Shown: positions 19,322-28,239 of the stretch, in pieces
Numbering within the stretch: position 1 is the first letter of the stretch
How the letters are laid out: the number at the start of each line of letters is the position of its first letter
From: Nioella sp. MMSF_3534
GTDB taxonomy: Bacteria > Pseudomonadota > Alphaproteobacteria > Rhodobacterales > Rhodobacteraceae
DNA length: 64,000 nucleotides
Assembly (NCBI RefSeq): GCF_030732985.1
Contig: NZ_JASHJX010000013.1
Span: forward strand, 1 to 64,000
Direction: 5' to 3'
Notes under the pieces: generated by a model
Database searches by the model: none
What the model saw: the letters and a program-made list of their open reading frames with translations, nothing else
What the model was told of the DNA's origin: nothing
Program-made: the position numbers and the translations under genes

Positions 19322-20994
19322 CCTCCTCCCCTCGACTGATCTACCTTCCCCTCGGCGGCGCGGGGGAGATCGGGATGAATTGCTACCTCTATGGCTATGG
19401 GCCTCAGGGGGATGAGCGGTTCATCCTCGTCGATGTGGGCGTGAGCTTCCCCGATATGGATGGCACCCCTGGCGTAGACCTGATCCTGCCCGACATCGCC
19501 TGGATCGCGGAGCGCGCGGACCGTCTGGACGGCATTTTCATCACCCACGCGCATGAAGACCATGTCGGCGCGCTTGGCCATCTCTACCGCCATTTCCGCA
19601 AGGTGCCGGTCTTTGCCCGGCCCTTCACCGCCGCCATCGCCACCCGCAAGATGGAAGAGGCGGGGCAGGATCCGGCCATGGTGCAGGTTGCACCGGTCTG
19701 GCCGGAGACGGTGACTGCCGGTCCCTTCACCGTGGGTTTCGCGCCGACCTCGCATTCCATCCCCGAGGCGTCGGCGCTTGTCATCGACAGCCCCGAGGGC
19801 CGTGTCGTGCATTCCGGCGACTTCAAGATCGACCCCGATCCGCGCGTGGGGGAGCCGTTTGATCCTGCGATGTGGGAGGCGATCGGCAAGACCGGCATCC
19901 GGGCGCTGATCTGCGATTCCACCAATGTGTTCTCGCGCCATGCGGGCCGCAGCGAAAGCGATTTGCCGGAACCGATCACCAAGCTGGTGGCAGAGGCGCG
20001 CGGCATGGTCGTGGCGACCACCTTCGCCTCCAACATCGCACGGGTGAAGACGCTGGCCGAGGCGGGCCGCGCTGCCGGCCGCTCCGTGTGCCTGATGGGC
20101 CGGGCGATGAAGCGGATGGTAACGGTTGCGGTGGAAACCGGCGTGCTGACCGACTTCCCCTCGACCATCAGCCCCGAAGAAGCCACGCAGGTGCCACGCG
20201 AAAACCTGATGCTGATCGTGACCGGCAGCCAGGGCGAACGGCGTGCGGCCTCGGCGGCGCTGTCTCGCGGCAAGTATCTGGGTCATGAGTTGAAAGAGGG
20301 CGATACGTTCCTCTTCTCCTCCAAGACCATTCCGGGCAACGAGGTGTCCGTGGGACGCATCCAGAATGCGTTGTCGGAAATCGGTGTCGACATCGTCGAT
20401 GAACAATCCGGGTTCTACCACGTCTCGGGCCATGCCAATCGCCCCGATCTTGAACGGATGCACGGGCTGTTGAAGCCGCAGATCCTGGTCCCCAATCACG
20501 GCGAACACCGCCACCTGCGGGAACACTGCAAGGTGGGGGCGGCGGGCGGCATGACCCCGGTTCTGGCGCCCAATGGCTCCATGGTGGAGCTGTCGGGCAA
20601 CAAGCCGGGCATCGTCGAACATGTGGACGTGACGCGGGCCTATCTCGATGGCTCCCGCGTGATCGGGGCGCTTGATGGCGTGGTGCGCGACCGGATGAAA
20701 CTGGCGCTCAATGGTCTTGTGATCGTGGCGCTGATCATCGACGAGGAAGACGAGCCACTGGAAGATTGCTGGGTCGAATTGCGGGGCCTGCCAGAGATGG
20801 TGGGCAATCAGAGCCTGTCGGAGATGATCGAGGACCAACTGGCCGAGATGTTCCCGCGCCTGACCCACAAAATGGTCATGCATGACGATAAGCTGCAAGA
20901 CGAGGTCAAGCGCGTCGTCCGGCAGGTTTGCGTGTCCGAGATTGGCCGCAAGCCAGAGGTCACGACCATCATCTCGCGCCTGATGGCGGGCTGA
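19318..20994 (+). CDS. rnj: Ribonuclease J
   Basis: The 558-residue protein is a metallo-beta-lactamase/beta-CASP nuclease with 5'-3' exo- and endonuclease activity in mRNA decay and rRNA maturation. The zinc motif HAHEDHVGAL (His77, His79, Asp81, His82) and HSGDFKID are intact, and PNHGEHRHLREH follows in the later metal/substrate region. Rhodobacteraceae have RNase J as well as RNase E. The gene overlaps coaX by 4 bases, and the next gene begins on its stop codon. Confidence 0.95.
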   Translation: MTSSPRLIYLPLGGAGEIGMNCYLYGYGPQGDERFILVDVGVSFPDMDGTPGVDLILPDIAWIAERADRLDGIFITHAHEDHVGALGHLYRHFRKVPVFARPFTAAIATRKMEEAGQDPAMVQVAPVWPETVTAGPFTVGFAPTSHSIPEASALVIDSPEGRVVHSGDFKIDPDPRVGEPFDPAMWEAIGKTGIRALICDSTNVFSRHAGRSESDLPEPITKLVAEARGMVVATTFASNIARVKTLAEAGRAAGRSVCLMGRAMKRMVTVAVETGVLTDFPSTISPEEATQVPRENLMLIVTGSQGERRAASAALSRGKYLGHELKEGDTFLFSSKTIPGNEVSVGRIQNALSEIGVDIVDEQSGFYHVSGHANRPDLERMHGLLKPQILVPNHGEHRHLREHCKVGAAGGMTPVLAPNGSMVELSGNKPGIVEHVDVTRAYLDGSRVIGALDGVVRDRMKLALNGLVIVALIIDEEDEPLEDCWVELRGLPEMVGNQSLSEMIEDQLAEMFPRLTHKMVMHDDKLQDEVKRVVRQVCVSEIGRKPEVTTIISRLMAG

Positions 20995-21380
20995 TGGCCC
21001 TTCGGGTGGAACACCTTCCCGGCCTGTCCGGGTGGGCCCCCGCCATGCTGCATGAAAACGGAAACAGCTGGCTGAGCCTGCCGGTGGCCAGCGGCCATGC
21101 GGAGTTTTCCATCCGCCTGCCGCTGACCGAACCCCACGTCGCTGCCCTGCGTGCCGACCCGGCGCGCGCCTGGATCATCTTTGGCGCGCTACACGCACGG
21201 CTGCAATCGCTTGGCCCCCGCGTGGGACAAAGCCTCGCGCCGGACATCGCGGCGGCCATCCTGCCCCGTATTCTCGGGGCCGAGGATCTTGGCCGTCTTT
21301 GCACCGATCTGCGCGCGGAGGTGCCGGATTTCGACAATGCCATCGCACAGGCTTCCGACCACAGCTTTCACGCGCCCTGA
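20994..21380 (+). CDS. Hypothetical protein downstream of rnj
   Basis: The 128-residue soluble protein begins at an ATG that shares one base with the rnj stop (TGATG), so translation is likely coupled. Composition is mixed alpha/beta, without signal, membrane segment or cysteine pairs. No family is recognised. The coupling suggests, but does not show, a role linked to RNase J. Confidence 0.6.
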   Translation: MALRVEHLPGLSGWAPAMLHENGNSWLSLPVASGHAEFSIRLPLTEPHVAALRADPARAWIIFGALHARLQSLGPRVGQSLAPDIAAAILPRILGAEDLGRLCTDLRAEVPDFDNAIAQASDHSFHAP

Positions 21381-21472
21381 AGGCGGGAACGCGACCTTCT
21401 GCCGGTCGGAAAAGGGTTAGACTGCGGGCTGTCCCCGGCGTTTCCTGACCGAAACGGCTATGGGAGGACGCC

Positions 21473-22312
21473 ATGTGGACTGCAGATGATCTGATCGACC
21501 GGGAACGCTATCCGATCCACGAGCATGGCCCGGCCCGAGATGCGGTGCTGGCCAAGGTGCGCGCCGATCTGGCGCAAGACGGCTGCGCGGTCATCAAGGG
21601 ATTCCTGACGCCGGCAGGCGTTGCGGCCCTGGCGGCGGAGGCCGACAGCGTCGCCGACAAGGGCCACCGCAGCTACAACCGCACCAATGCCTATTTCACC
21701 GCCGATGACCCGAGCCTGCCCGAGGATGACCCGCGCCGGCAGTTCTTTGACCGCTCCAACGCCTTCATTCCGGCGGATAATTTTGCCAAGTCCGGTCCGC
21801 TGCGCACCATCCATGACAGCGCGGGGTTTGACGATTTCATCCGCGACTGCCTGCAGGAAACCCGGTTCTACCGCTATGCCGACCCGCTGGCCGATGTGAT
21901 CGTGAACGCGGCGGGCGAGGGCAATGGATTCCCCTGGCATTTCGACACCAACAATTTCACCGTGACGCTGGCCATTCAGAATGCGGAAGGGGGCGGGGCC
22001 TTTGAATATGCCCCGATGATCCGCGAGACGGACGAGAATTTCGACGAGGTGTCCCGCGTGCTGAACGGCACGTCAGACCGGGTGACGGTGCTCAACCTCG
22101 AACCCGGTGACCTGCAGCTGTTCAAGGGGCGCTATTCCCTGCACCGGGTCGCGCCGCTGAAAGGCCCCCGACCGCGCTATGTCGCCATATTCTCTTACGT
22201 GGATCAGCCCGACATGGTGGGCGCGCCGGAACGCACCCGCCAGCTATACGGCCGCACGCTGCCCATCCATCACGAACGGGCAGGCCAGCGAGGGGATACG
22301 CTGATCGACTGA
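21473..22312 (+). CDS. Fe(II)/2-oxoglutarate-dependent oxygenase, BesD/HalD-like
   Basis: The 279-residue protein has the double-stranded beta-helix metal site His156-x-Asp158 (WHFDTNN) and distal His224 (LHRVAP), with Arg near 233 for 2-oxoglutarate. The segment WHFDTNNFTVTLAIQNAEGG followed by FEYAPMIR resembles what I recall of amino-acid-processing BesD/HalD proteins. True halogenases replace the Asp by Gly or Ala; here the Asp is kept, so hydroxylation or another oxidation is expected. The substrate is unknown. It is a free-standing gene with its own upstream gap and ends 8 bases from the convergent helicase gene. Confidence 0.8.
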   Translation: MWTADDLIDRERYPIHEHGPARDAVLAKVRADLAQDGCAVIKGFLTPAGVAALAAEADSVADKGHRSYNRTNAYFTADDPSLPEDDPRRQFFDRSNAFIPADNFAKSGPLRTIHDSAGFDDFIRDCLQETRFYRYADPLADVIVNAAGEGNGFPWHFDTNNFTVTLAIQNAEGGGAFEYAPMIRETDENFDEVSRVLNGTSDRVTVLNLEPGDLQLFKGRYSLHRVAPLKGPRPRYVAIFSYVDQPDMVGAPERTRQLYGRTLPIHHERAGQRGDTLID

Positions 22313-22320
22313 AGGGGGCC

Positions 22321-23841
22321 TCAGGCGGCGTTTTCGCTGTCGCCGTTGTCGCTGGCTTCGGCATAGGTTTCCGCCTCCTGCGGGGCCTCTGCGGGCTCTG
22401 CAGCCTCGCCGCGGCGTTCCGCGAAGCTCAGCGCGATGAAGCTTGGCATGTGATCGCCCATGCCGACCACCTGTTTGCCGCCCCTGTCGCTGCGGTCACC
22501 GCGACGCCCGCCGCCGGATTTGCCGCGTGGCTCGGACTTGCGCGCTTCCGGCTTGCGGGGTTCGGCCTGAACGGGGGCTTCTTCGGCGCTGGCGTCTTCG
22601 GATTTCCGGGACCGCGACCGGCTACGCCGGGCGGGCTTTTCTTCGTCGGGTTTGGCGTCGGCCGCATCCCGCCGGGCGGAGGATGCGCTTGGTTGCCACG
22701 GTGCCTCGGCGCGCGGAATCGTCGACTCGGTCAGCGATTCGATGGCGGCCAGCAGTTTGTCATCCGCCGGCACGGCAATCATGATCGCGGTGCCCTTGCG
22801 GCCTGCGCGGCCGGTGCGCCCGATACGGTGCACGTAATCCTCGGCATGGCCGGGCACGTCGTAGTTGAACACATGGCTCACGTTCGGAATGTCGAGCCCG
22901 CGCGCGGCCACATCCGAGGCCACGAGATACTTGATCGACCCATCCCGGAACCCGTCCAGCGTGCGCATGCGGTGCGACTGGTCGAGATCGCCGTGGATCG
23001 GTTCGGCGTTCAGCCCGTGCTTCTTCAGCGACTTGGCGACGATATCCACGTCCACCTTGCGGTTGCAGAAGATGATCGCGTTGGTGCAGCCTTCGCCTTC
23101 TTCCTTGATCAGCGCGCGCAGCATTTCGCGTTTCTGCTTGGCGGTCTGGTCGCGGCGGGTAGGTTTGAATTCCACCAGCTTCTGGGTGATCGTGTCCGAT
23201 GTCGTCGACTGCCGCGCGACTTCGATCTTGGCGGGGTTCGACAGGAAGGTGTTGGTGATCCGCTCGATCTCCGGCGCCATGGTGGCCGAAAAGAACAGCG
23301 TTTGCCGCGTAAAGGGGGTCAGGCCGAAAATCCGCTCGATATCGGGGATGAAACCCATGTCGAGCATCCGGTCGGCCTCGTCCACGACCATGATCTTCAC
23401 GTCGTTCAGGATCAGCTTGCCGCGCTCGAAATGGTCGAGCAGGCGGCCCGGCGTGGCGATGAGAACATCGACGCCTTTGTCGATCAGCGCCTCCTGTTCC
23501 TTGAAGCTGACCCCGCCGATCAGCAGCGCCTTGGTCAGTTTCACGTATTTGGCGTAGATGTCGAAGTTCTCTGCCACCTGCGCGGCAAGTTCGCGCGTCG
23601 GGCACAGCACCAGGCTGCGCGGCATCCGGGCACGGGCGCGGCCACGGGCCAGCGCGGTGATCATCGGCAGGGTAAAGCTGGCGGTCTTGCCGGTGCCGGT
23701 CTGCGCGATGCCAAGGACGTCGCGTCCTTCCAGGGCTGGGGGGATGGCGCCCGCCTGGATCGGGGTGGGCGTTTCGTAGCCGGCTTCTTCAACGGCTTTC
23801 AGAACCTTGGGGTTAAGGCTGAGATCGGAAAATTTCGTCAT
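22321..23841 (-). CDS. DEAD-box ATP-dependent RNA helicase (RhlE-like)
   Basis: A 506-residue helicase with all core motifs: AQTGTGKT (I), PTRELA (Ia), TPGRL (Ib), VDEADRMLDMGF (II, DEAD), SAT (III) and HRIGRTGRAGRKG (VI). The C-terminal 130 residues are basic and Arg/Ser/Glu-rich (RRSRSRSRKSE) and ends acidic, typical of RhlE-type alphaproteobacterial proteins that act in RNA decay or ribosome assembly. ATG 23841 places MTKFSDL at the usual N-terminus; an in-frame ATG at 23865 is possible. Neither has a strong ribosome site. Confidence 0.93.
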   Translation of the reverse strand: MTKFSDLSLNPKVLKAVEEAGYETPTPIQAGAIPPALEGRDVLGIAQTGTGKTASFTLPMITALARGRARARMPRSLVLCPTRELAAQVAENFDIYAKYVKLTKALLIGGVSFKEQEALIDKGVDVLIATPGRLLDHFERGKLILNDVKIMVVDEADRMLDMGFIPDIERIFGLTPFTRQTLFFSATMAPEIERITNTFLSNPAKIEVARQSTTSDTITQKLVEFKPTRRDQTAKQKREMLRALIKEEGEGCTNAIIFCNRKVDVDIVAKSLKKHGLNAEPIHGDLDQSHRMRTLDGFRDGSIKYLVASDVAARGLDIPNVSHVFNYDVPGHAEDYVHRIGRTGRAGRKGTAIMIAVPADDKLLAAIESLTESTIPRAEAPWQPSASSARRDAADAKPDEEKPARRSRSRSRKSEDASAEEAPVQAEPRKPEARKSEPRGKSGGGRRGDRSDRGGKQVVGMGDHMPSFIALSFAERRGEAAEPAEAPQEAETYAEASDNGDSENAA

Positions 23842-23998
23842 ATGCGTCCAGTCTGGCGGGGTCATTTGCCCGCGTCATGTGAGATGGAGCGCATCTGCCA
23901 CATCGCGCTCCGCGGTTCGGACATCGCGCGTGTCGCGATGCTGCGAATGCACATAAAACAAAACGCGGAAATGGTCAAATCCAAGCCGATTTGCGGGG

Positions 23999-24481
23999 TT
24001 ATGGCGTGTCCGGTTGTTGCGAACGGGTCGTCATATAGCGGAACAACGCGGCCGGGGCGTGAATCCCGATGCGGCCATAGGGGCCGAGCAGATGGGCGCT
24101 GAACCCTTCGCGCGTGGCACGTTCGATCATACCGGGGCCAAGCGCGATGAAGCCGAGCGCGTCGTTTCGGCAATGCCCGTGCGTGCAGCCGAGCCGGTGA
24201 TCGAGCCGCCGAAAGGGCAGTTCGCGGCCCGAGTGATACGCCCCGGAGATGCGCAACCGGTGCACCCCGTCGCGCCTGTGGCTGATCACCAATGCCCGGA
24301 CCGGCGCAGCGTCGTCACCCGTCAGCACCACCACATGACCATAGAGCACATGGTGCGGATGGTCCGAAATCACGACCTGATGGGAGTATGTACCGGTAAT
24401 CCCCGTGACTGGTGACGCGAACTCGCCGCCCGCAGTTACGCAGGCGGCGAGGCCCACGCAAATCACTAGATACCGGTACAT
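23999..24481 (-). CDS. Putative lipoprotein of unknown function
   Basis: The 160-residue protein opens with MYRYLVICVGLAACVTAGGE, a short signal with lipobox LAAC (Cys14). The mature part is His- and Arg-rich, containing a CTHGHC motif (two Cys and two His) that could bind metal. No family is recognised. It lies between the helicase and prfC on the same strand, with gaps on both sides. Confidence 0.6.
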   Translation of the reverse strand: MYRYLVICVGLAACVTAGGEFASPVTGITGTYSHQVVISDHPHHVLYGHVVVLTGDDAAPVRALVISHRRDGVHRLRISGAYHSGRELPFRRLDHRLGCTHGHCRNDALGFIALGPGMIERATREGFSAHLLGPYGRIGIHAPAALFRYMTTRSQQPDTP

Positions 24482-24550
24482 CCGGCCAAGATGCGCATCA
24501 AAAGGTAAACAGAAGATTAACAGGGGTTTAGCGGTTACTCTTCACCCCGG

Positions 24551-26158
24551 TCAGACCATCATTTCCTTCGTCGCCGTCAGCTTCACATCCGGGTAATCCC
24601 GGCCCACGCGGTCGATATCCCATTGCAGGCGGGTCAGGAAAACCGGGTCGCCGTCATTGTCTGTGGCCATGTGCTGCTTGTTGGCGGCGGCGAATTTCTC
24701 CACCGCCAGACGCTCGCCCTGAACCCACCGGGCCGAGGTGAACTGAGAGGGTTCGAACCGTACCGGCAGGCCGTATTCCAGCTCGATCCGGCTGGCCAGA
24801 ACCTCGAATTGCAGCGCGCCGACGACGCCCACGATAAAGCCAGAGCCGAAAGTGGGCTTGAAGATCTTGGCCGCGCCTTCCTCGGCAAACTGCATCAGCG
24901 CCTTGTCCAGATGCTTGGCCTTCAGCGGGTCGCCCGCACGGCAGGTCTGCAACAGTTCCGGCGCGAAGGAGGGGATGCCGGTGAAGCGCAGGGCCTCGCC
25001 CTCGGTCAGCGCATCGCCGATTCGCAATTGCCCGTGGTTCGGGATGCCGATGATGTCGCCCGCCCAGGCCTCCTCCGCCAGTTCACGGTCGCTTGCCAGG
25101 AACAGTACCGGGCTGGAAATGGCCATCGGTTTCTTGGAACGCACATGGGTCATCTTCATGCCGCGTTGGAAATGGCCAGAGGCCAGCCGCACGAAGGCCA
25201 CCCGGTCGCGGTGCTTGGGGTCCATATTGGCCTGCACCTTGAAGACGAAACCGGTGACCTTCTTTTCCTCCGGCGCGACCTCGCGCGGGGTGGCGGTCTG
25301 GACCTGCGGTTCGGGGCCGTAGCCTGCGATGCCGTCCATCAGTTCCTTGACGCCGAAGCTGTTAATGGCCGAGCCGAACCAGATCGGCGTCAGGTGCCCT
25401 TCGAGGAAGCTCTGCTTGTCGAGCGGCGGCAGCAGCTCGCGCGCCATTTCCACCTCTTCGCGCAGCTTTTCCAGCAGGTCGGCAGGGATATGTTCTTCCA
25501 GTGCCGGATCGTCCAGCCCCTCGATCTTGATCGACTCCGCCACCTTGTTGCGGTCGGCGCGGTCCATCAGTTCCAGCCGGTCACGCAGCAGGTCATAGCA
25601 GCCGAGGAAATCGCGGCCCATGCCAATCGGCCAGCTTGCGGGGGTCACGTCGATCGCCAGATTTTCCTGGATCTCGTCAATGATATCAAAGACGTCGCGG
25701 CTTTCACGGTCCATCTTGTTGCAGAAGGTCAGGATCGGCAGGTCGCGCAACCGGCAGACCTCGAACAGTTTCTGCGTCTGGCTTTCCACGCCCTTGGCCC
25801 CGTCGATCACCATGATCGCGGCGTCAACGGCGGTGAGCGTCCGGTAGGTATCCTCGGAAAAGTCGCTATGCCCCGGCGTGTCCACGAGGTTGAAGCGGTA
25901 TTTGCCGTAATCGAAGGACATGGCCGAGGCCGAAACCGAAATGCCCCGGTCCTTTTCCATCTGCATGAAGTCCGAGCGCGTGCGCCGCGCCTCGCCCTTT
26001 GCACGCACCTGTCCGGCCATCTGGATGGCGCCCCCGTAGAGGAGGAATTTTTCCGTCAGCGTCGTCTTGCCCGCGTCGGGATGCGAGATGATCGCAAAGG
26101 TCCGGCGGCGGGCGATTTCGGGCGGCAGGTCGGGGCGGTTCGTGGGCGTGTCCAGCAT
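24551..26158 (-). CDS. prfC: Peptide chain release factor 3
   Basis: The 535-residue translational GTPase recycles RF1/RF2 from the ribosome after peptide release. G1 SHPDAGKTTLTEK, G3 DTPGHSDFSEDTYR and G4 NKMDRE are intact. Start ATG 26158 (MLDTPTNRPDLP) gives the family length; two in-frame ATGs further up would add about a dozen residues without homology. A weak or absent ribosome site is noted. Confidence 0.95.
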   Translation of the reverse strand: MLDTPTNRPDLPPEIARRRTFAIISHPDAGKTTLTEKFLLYGGAIQMAGQVRAKGEARRTRSDFMQMEKDRGISVSASAMSFDYGKYRFNLVDTPGHSDFSEDTYRTLTAVDAAIMVIDGAKGVESQTQKLFEVCRLRDLPILTFCNKMDRESRDVFDIIDEIQENLAIDVTPASWPIGMGRDFLGCYDLLRDRLELMDRADRNKVAESIKIEGLDDPALEEHIPADLLEKLREEVEMARELLPPLDKQSFLEGHLTPIWFGSAINSFGVKELMDGIAGYGPEPQVQTATPREVAPEEKKVTGFVFKVQANMDPKHRDRVAFVRLASGHFQRGMKMTHVRSKKPMAISSPVLFLASDRELAEEAWAGDIIGIPNHGQLRIGDALTEGEALRFTGIPSFAPELLQTCRAGDPLKAKHLDKALMQFAEEGAAKIFKPTFGSGFIVGVVGALQFEVLASRIELEYGLPVRFEPSQFTSARWVQGERLAVEKFAAANKQHMATDNDGDPVFLTRLQWDIDRVGRDYPDVKLTATKEMMV

Positions 26159-26333
26159 GGCCGCGCGTATAGGCGCAGCCATGCGGATTGGCAAGGAAAT
26201 CCGGGTCTCGGGCAGAATGCCCTCGGGCGTTGTCCGTCGTTATCACCGGTCCTTGGCAGGTGGTCGAGATGCCGGGGCCATGCCCACCCACAGGCCGCGC
26301 CACGCGACGAAGGCATAGTACGACCGGAGCCGC

Positions 26334-27332
26334 CTAATCCGTCTGTCCGCGACTGGCCCGGGTCAGGCGTTCGGCGGGGTCCCCGGCCTCTGTCAGGGCC
26401 TTGTCATCGACCTCGATATCGGCGGCCAGCAGGCGGTCGGCATCGGTCTGTTCAATCTCTACATCGTCGGGCAGGGCGGCGCGGGTCTGGGGGGTGACCA
26501 GCAGGCTTTCGACCGCGACACCCTCGGCATAGATGATCTCATGCGCGCCAAAGAGGATCTGGTAGCTTTCGATGAAGCCCCCTTCCTCGCGCCGCACCGT
26601 GTCGCCATTGACCAGATGCGCGGCCTTGACCAGCACCTCGGCCCGCCCCGTCCCAAGCTCGTCGCTGCGCTGCCAGATGAACAACCGGTGATGCGGAAAG
26701 AGCCGCAGGTCATTGGCGGTGTTGAGCGTGCCTTCGCGGATTCGGATCGGGGCCAGGGCACCGGTGGCCCGCTGCACCTGTTGGCCGATCCAGCGTACTT
26801 CCTGCGGTCCGTGATCTCGGGTCAGCAATCGGTCGCCCGCCTGCAACTCCTCCACCGGCACCTGCCGCCCGTTGGCCATCGTCAACCGCGTCCCCGCGAT
26901 GAAGCTGACGCTGGCGATATCGGCCAGCCGCTGCGCGGCCAATGCGGGTTCTGATGCGACAAGCTCGTATTCCCCGCGCGGGGTCATCGGGGCCAGTGGC
27001 AGGAAATGGCGGGCGGTGTCTTCGTCGCCCGTCACGGTCAGGATCAGCAGTTCCACGAAGGTGCCTTCGGGGGCCATCATGCTGTGGCAGACCTCCAGCA
27101 GAACCTTGTCGCCCGGTTGCCCGACGCCGGAGCCGTCCGCCACTTCGGTGCCCTCCGGCCCATCCCAGATCGCCAGAGCCCGCGGCTGCGCGTCACGGGA
27201 CAGGCGGTAGCTGTCGCCGGCCACGACGTCCTGCAGACCACCGATCGGATCGCCCTCATTGGCCCCCCAATGCACGATCAGGTCGCTGGCGGTATAGGTG
27301 GGAAAGCTGAACTGGGCGGTACGACGGGACAT
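26334..27332 (-). CDS. Hint-domain protein
   Basis: The 332-residue protein has an N-terminal strand-rich part and, from about residue 143, a Hedgehog/intein (Hint) domain: SFIAGTRLTMANGRQVPVEE, then LLTRDHGPQEVRWIG and the LFPHHRLFIW segment. Such proteins are abundant in Rhodobacteraceae. The catalytic Cys expected before F-x-x-G-T is Ser here, and there is no downstream flank like an intein extein. ATG 27332 is supported by AAGGA 7 bases upstream. Autoprocessing activity is uncertain. Confidence 0.85.
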   Translation of the reverse strand: MSRRTAQFSFPTYTASDLIVHWGANEGDPIGGLQDVVAGDSYRLSRDAQPRALAIWDGPEGTEVADGSGVGQPGDKVLLEVCHSMMAPEGTFVELLILTVTGDEDTARHFLPLAPMTPRGEYELVASEPALAAQRLADIASVSFIAGTRLTMANGRQVPVEELQAGDRLLTRDHGPQEVRWIGQQVQRATGALAPIRIREGTLNTANDLRLFPHHRLFIWQRSDELGTGRAEVLVKAAHLVNGDTVRREEGGFIESYQILFGAHEIIYAEGVAVESLLVTPQTRAALPDDVEIEQTDADRLLAADIEVDDKALTEAGDPAERLTRASRGQTD

Positions 27333-27459
27333 CACGAATTCCTTTGCGCCTTGGCTAGTCCCGAGCAGGGCGAACCGTCAAGCGGTCAGAAGGTGGCAGG
27401 GCCGATATCAGCATGGTAAGGCACTGGTTAACGAAACATGAATGACGGGGAAAAGGATC

Positions 27460-28239
27460 ATGGATCTGGGAATTTCTGGCAAGCGCGCATTGGTCTGCGC
27501 CTCGTCCAAGGGGCTTGGGCGTGGCTGTGCCGAGATGCTGGCGGCCAATGGCGTCAACCTGGTGATGAACGCGCGCGGGGCCGAAGCGCTGGAAAAGGCG
27601 GCAGAGGATCTTCGCGCTGCCCACGGGGTGGAGGTGATGGCCATCGCCGCTGACATCACCACCGAAGAGGGCCGCGCCAAGGTGCTGGCAGCCGCCGGTG
27701 ACGTCGATATCCTCGTCAACAACGCGGGCGGTCCGCCGCCGGGCAGCTGGCAGGACTGGGAGCGTGAGGATTTCATCAAGGCGCTCGACGCAAACATGCT
27801 GACCCCGATTGCCCTGATGAAGGCGCTGATGCCGGGGATGATGGCGCGCGGATGGGGCAGGGTGGTGAACATCACCTCGCAATCCGTGAAGGCTCCGATC
27901 GCGGTTCTGGGCCTGTCGAACTCGGCCCGCGCCGGGCTGACCGGCTATGTTGCGGGGACGTCCCGGCAGGTGGCCGGAAAAGGCGTGATCATCAACAACC
28001 TTCTGCCGGGCATCCATGCGACCGACCGGGCCGTTTCGCTCGATACGGCCGCCGCCGCACAGGATGGCATCACGCTGGAAGAGGCCATGGACCGCCGCGC
28101 CGCGACGATCCCGGCCGGGCGCTATGGCACGGCAGAGGAGTTCGGGGCGACCTGTGCATTCCTGTGCTCTCAATACGCGGGCTATATGGTCGGTCAGAAC
28201 ATCCTTCTGGACGGCGGTTCGACGAATGCGACGCTGTAG
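27460..28239 (+). CDS. SDR-family protein lacking the usual catalytic Tyr/Lys
   Basis: The 259-residue protein has a Rossmann fold with an altered nucleotide motif (ASSKGLGRG, residues 14-22), NNAGGPPPG, and a C-terminal GQNILLDGG as in FabG-like SDRs. At the catalytic YxxSK position the sequence reads LSNSA, so both Tyr and Lys are missing while the upstream Ser (TSQSV) is present. A subgroup of ketoreductase-like SDRs shares this. ATG 27460 follows AAAAGGATC; GTG/ATG options upstream lack support. Substrate unknown. Confidence 0.85.
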   Translation: MDLGISGKRALVCASSKGLGRGCAEMLAANGVNLVMNARGAEALEKAAEDLRAAHGVEVMAIAADITTEEGRAKVLAAAGDVDILVNNAGGPPPGSWQDWEREDFIKALDANMLTPIALMKALMPGMMARGWGRVVNITSQSVKAPIAVLGLSNSARAGLTGYVAGTSRQVAGKGVIINNLLPGIHATDRAVSLDTAAAAQDGITLEEAMDRRAATIPAGRYGTAEEFGATCAFLCSQYAGYMVGQNILLDGGSTNATL

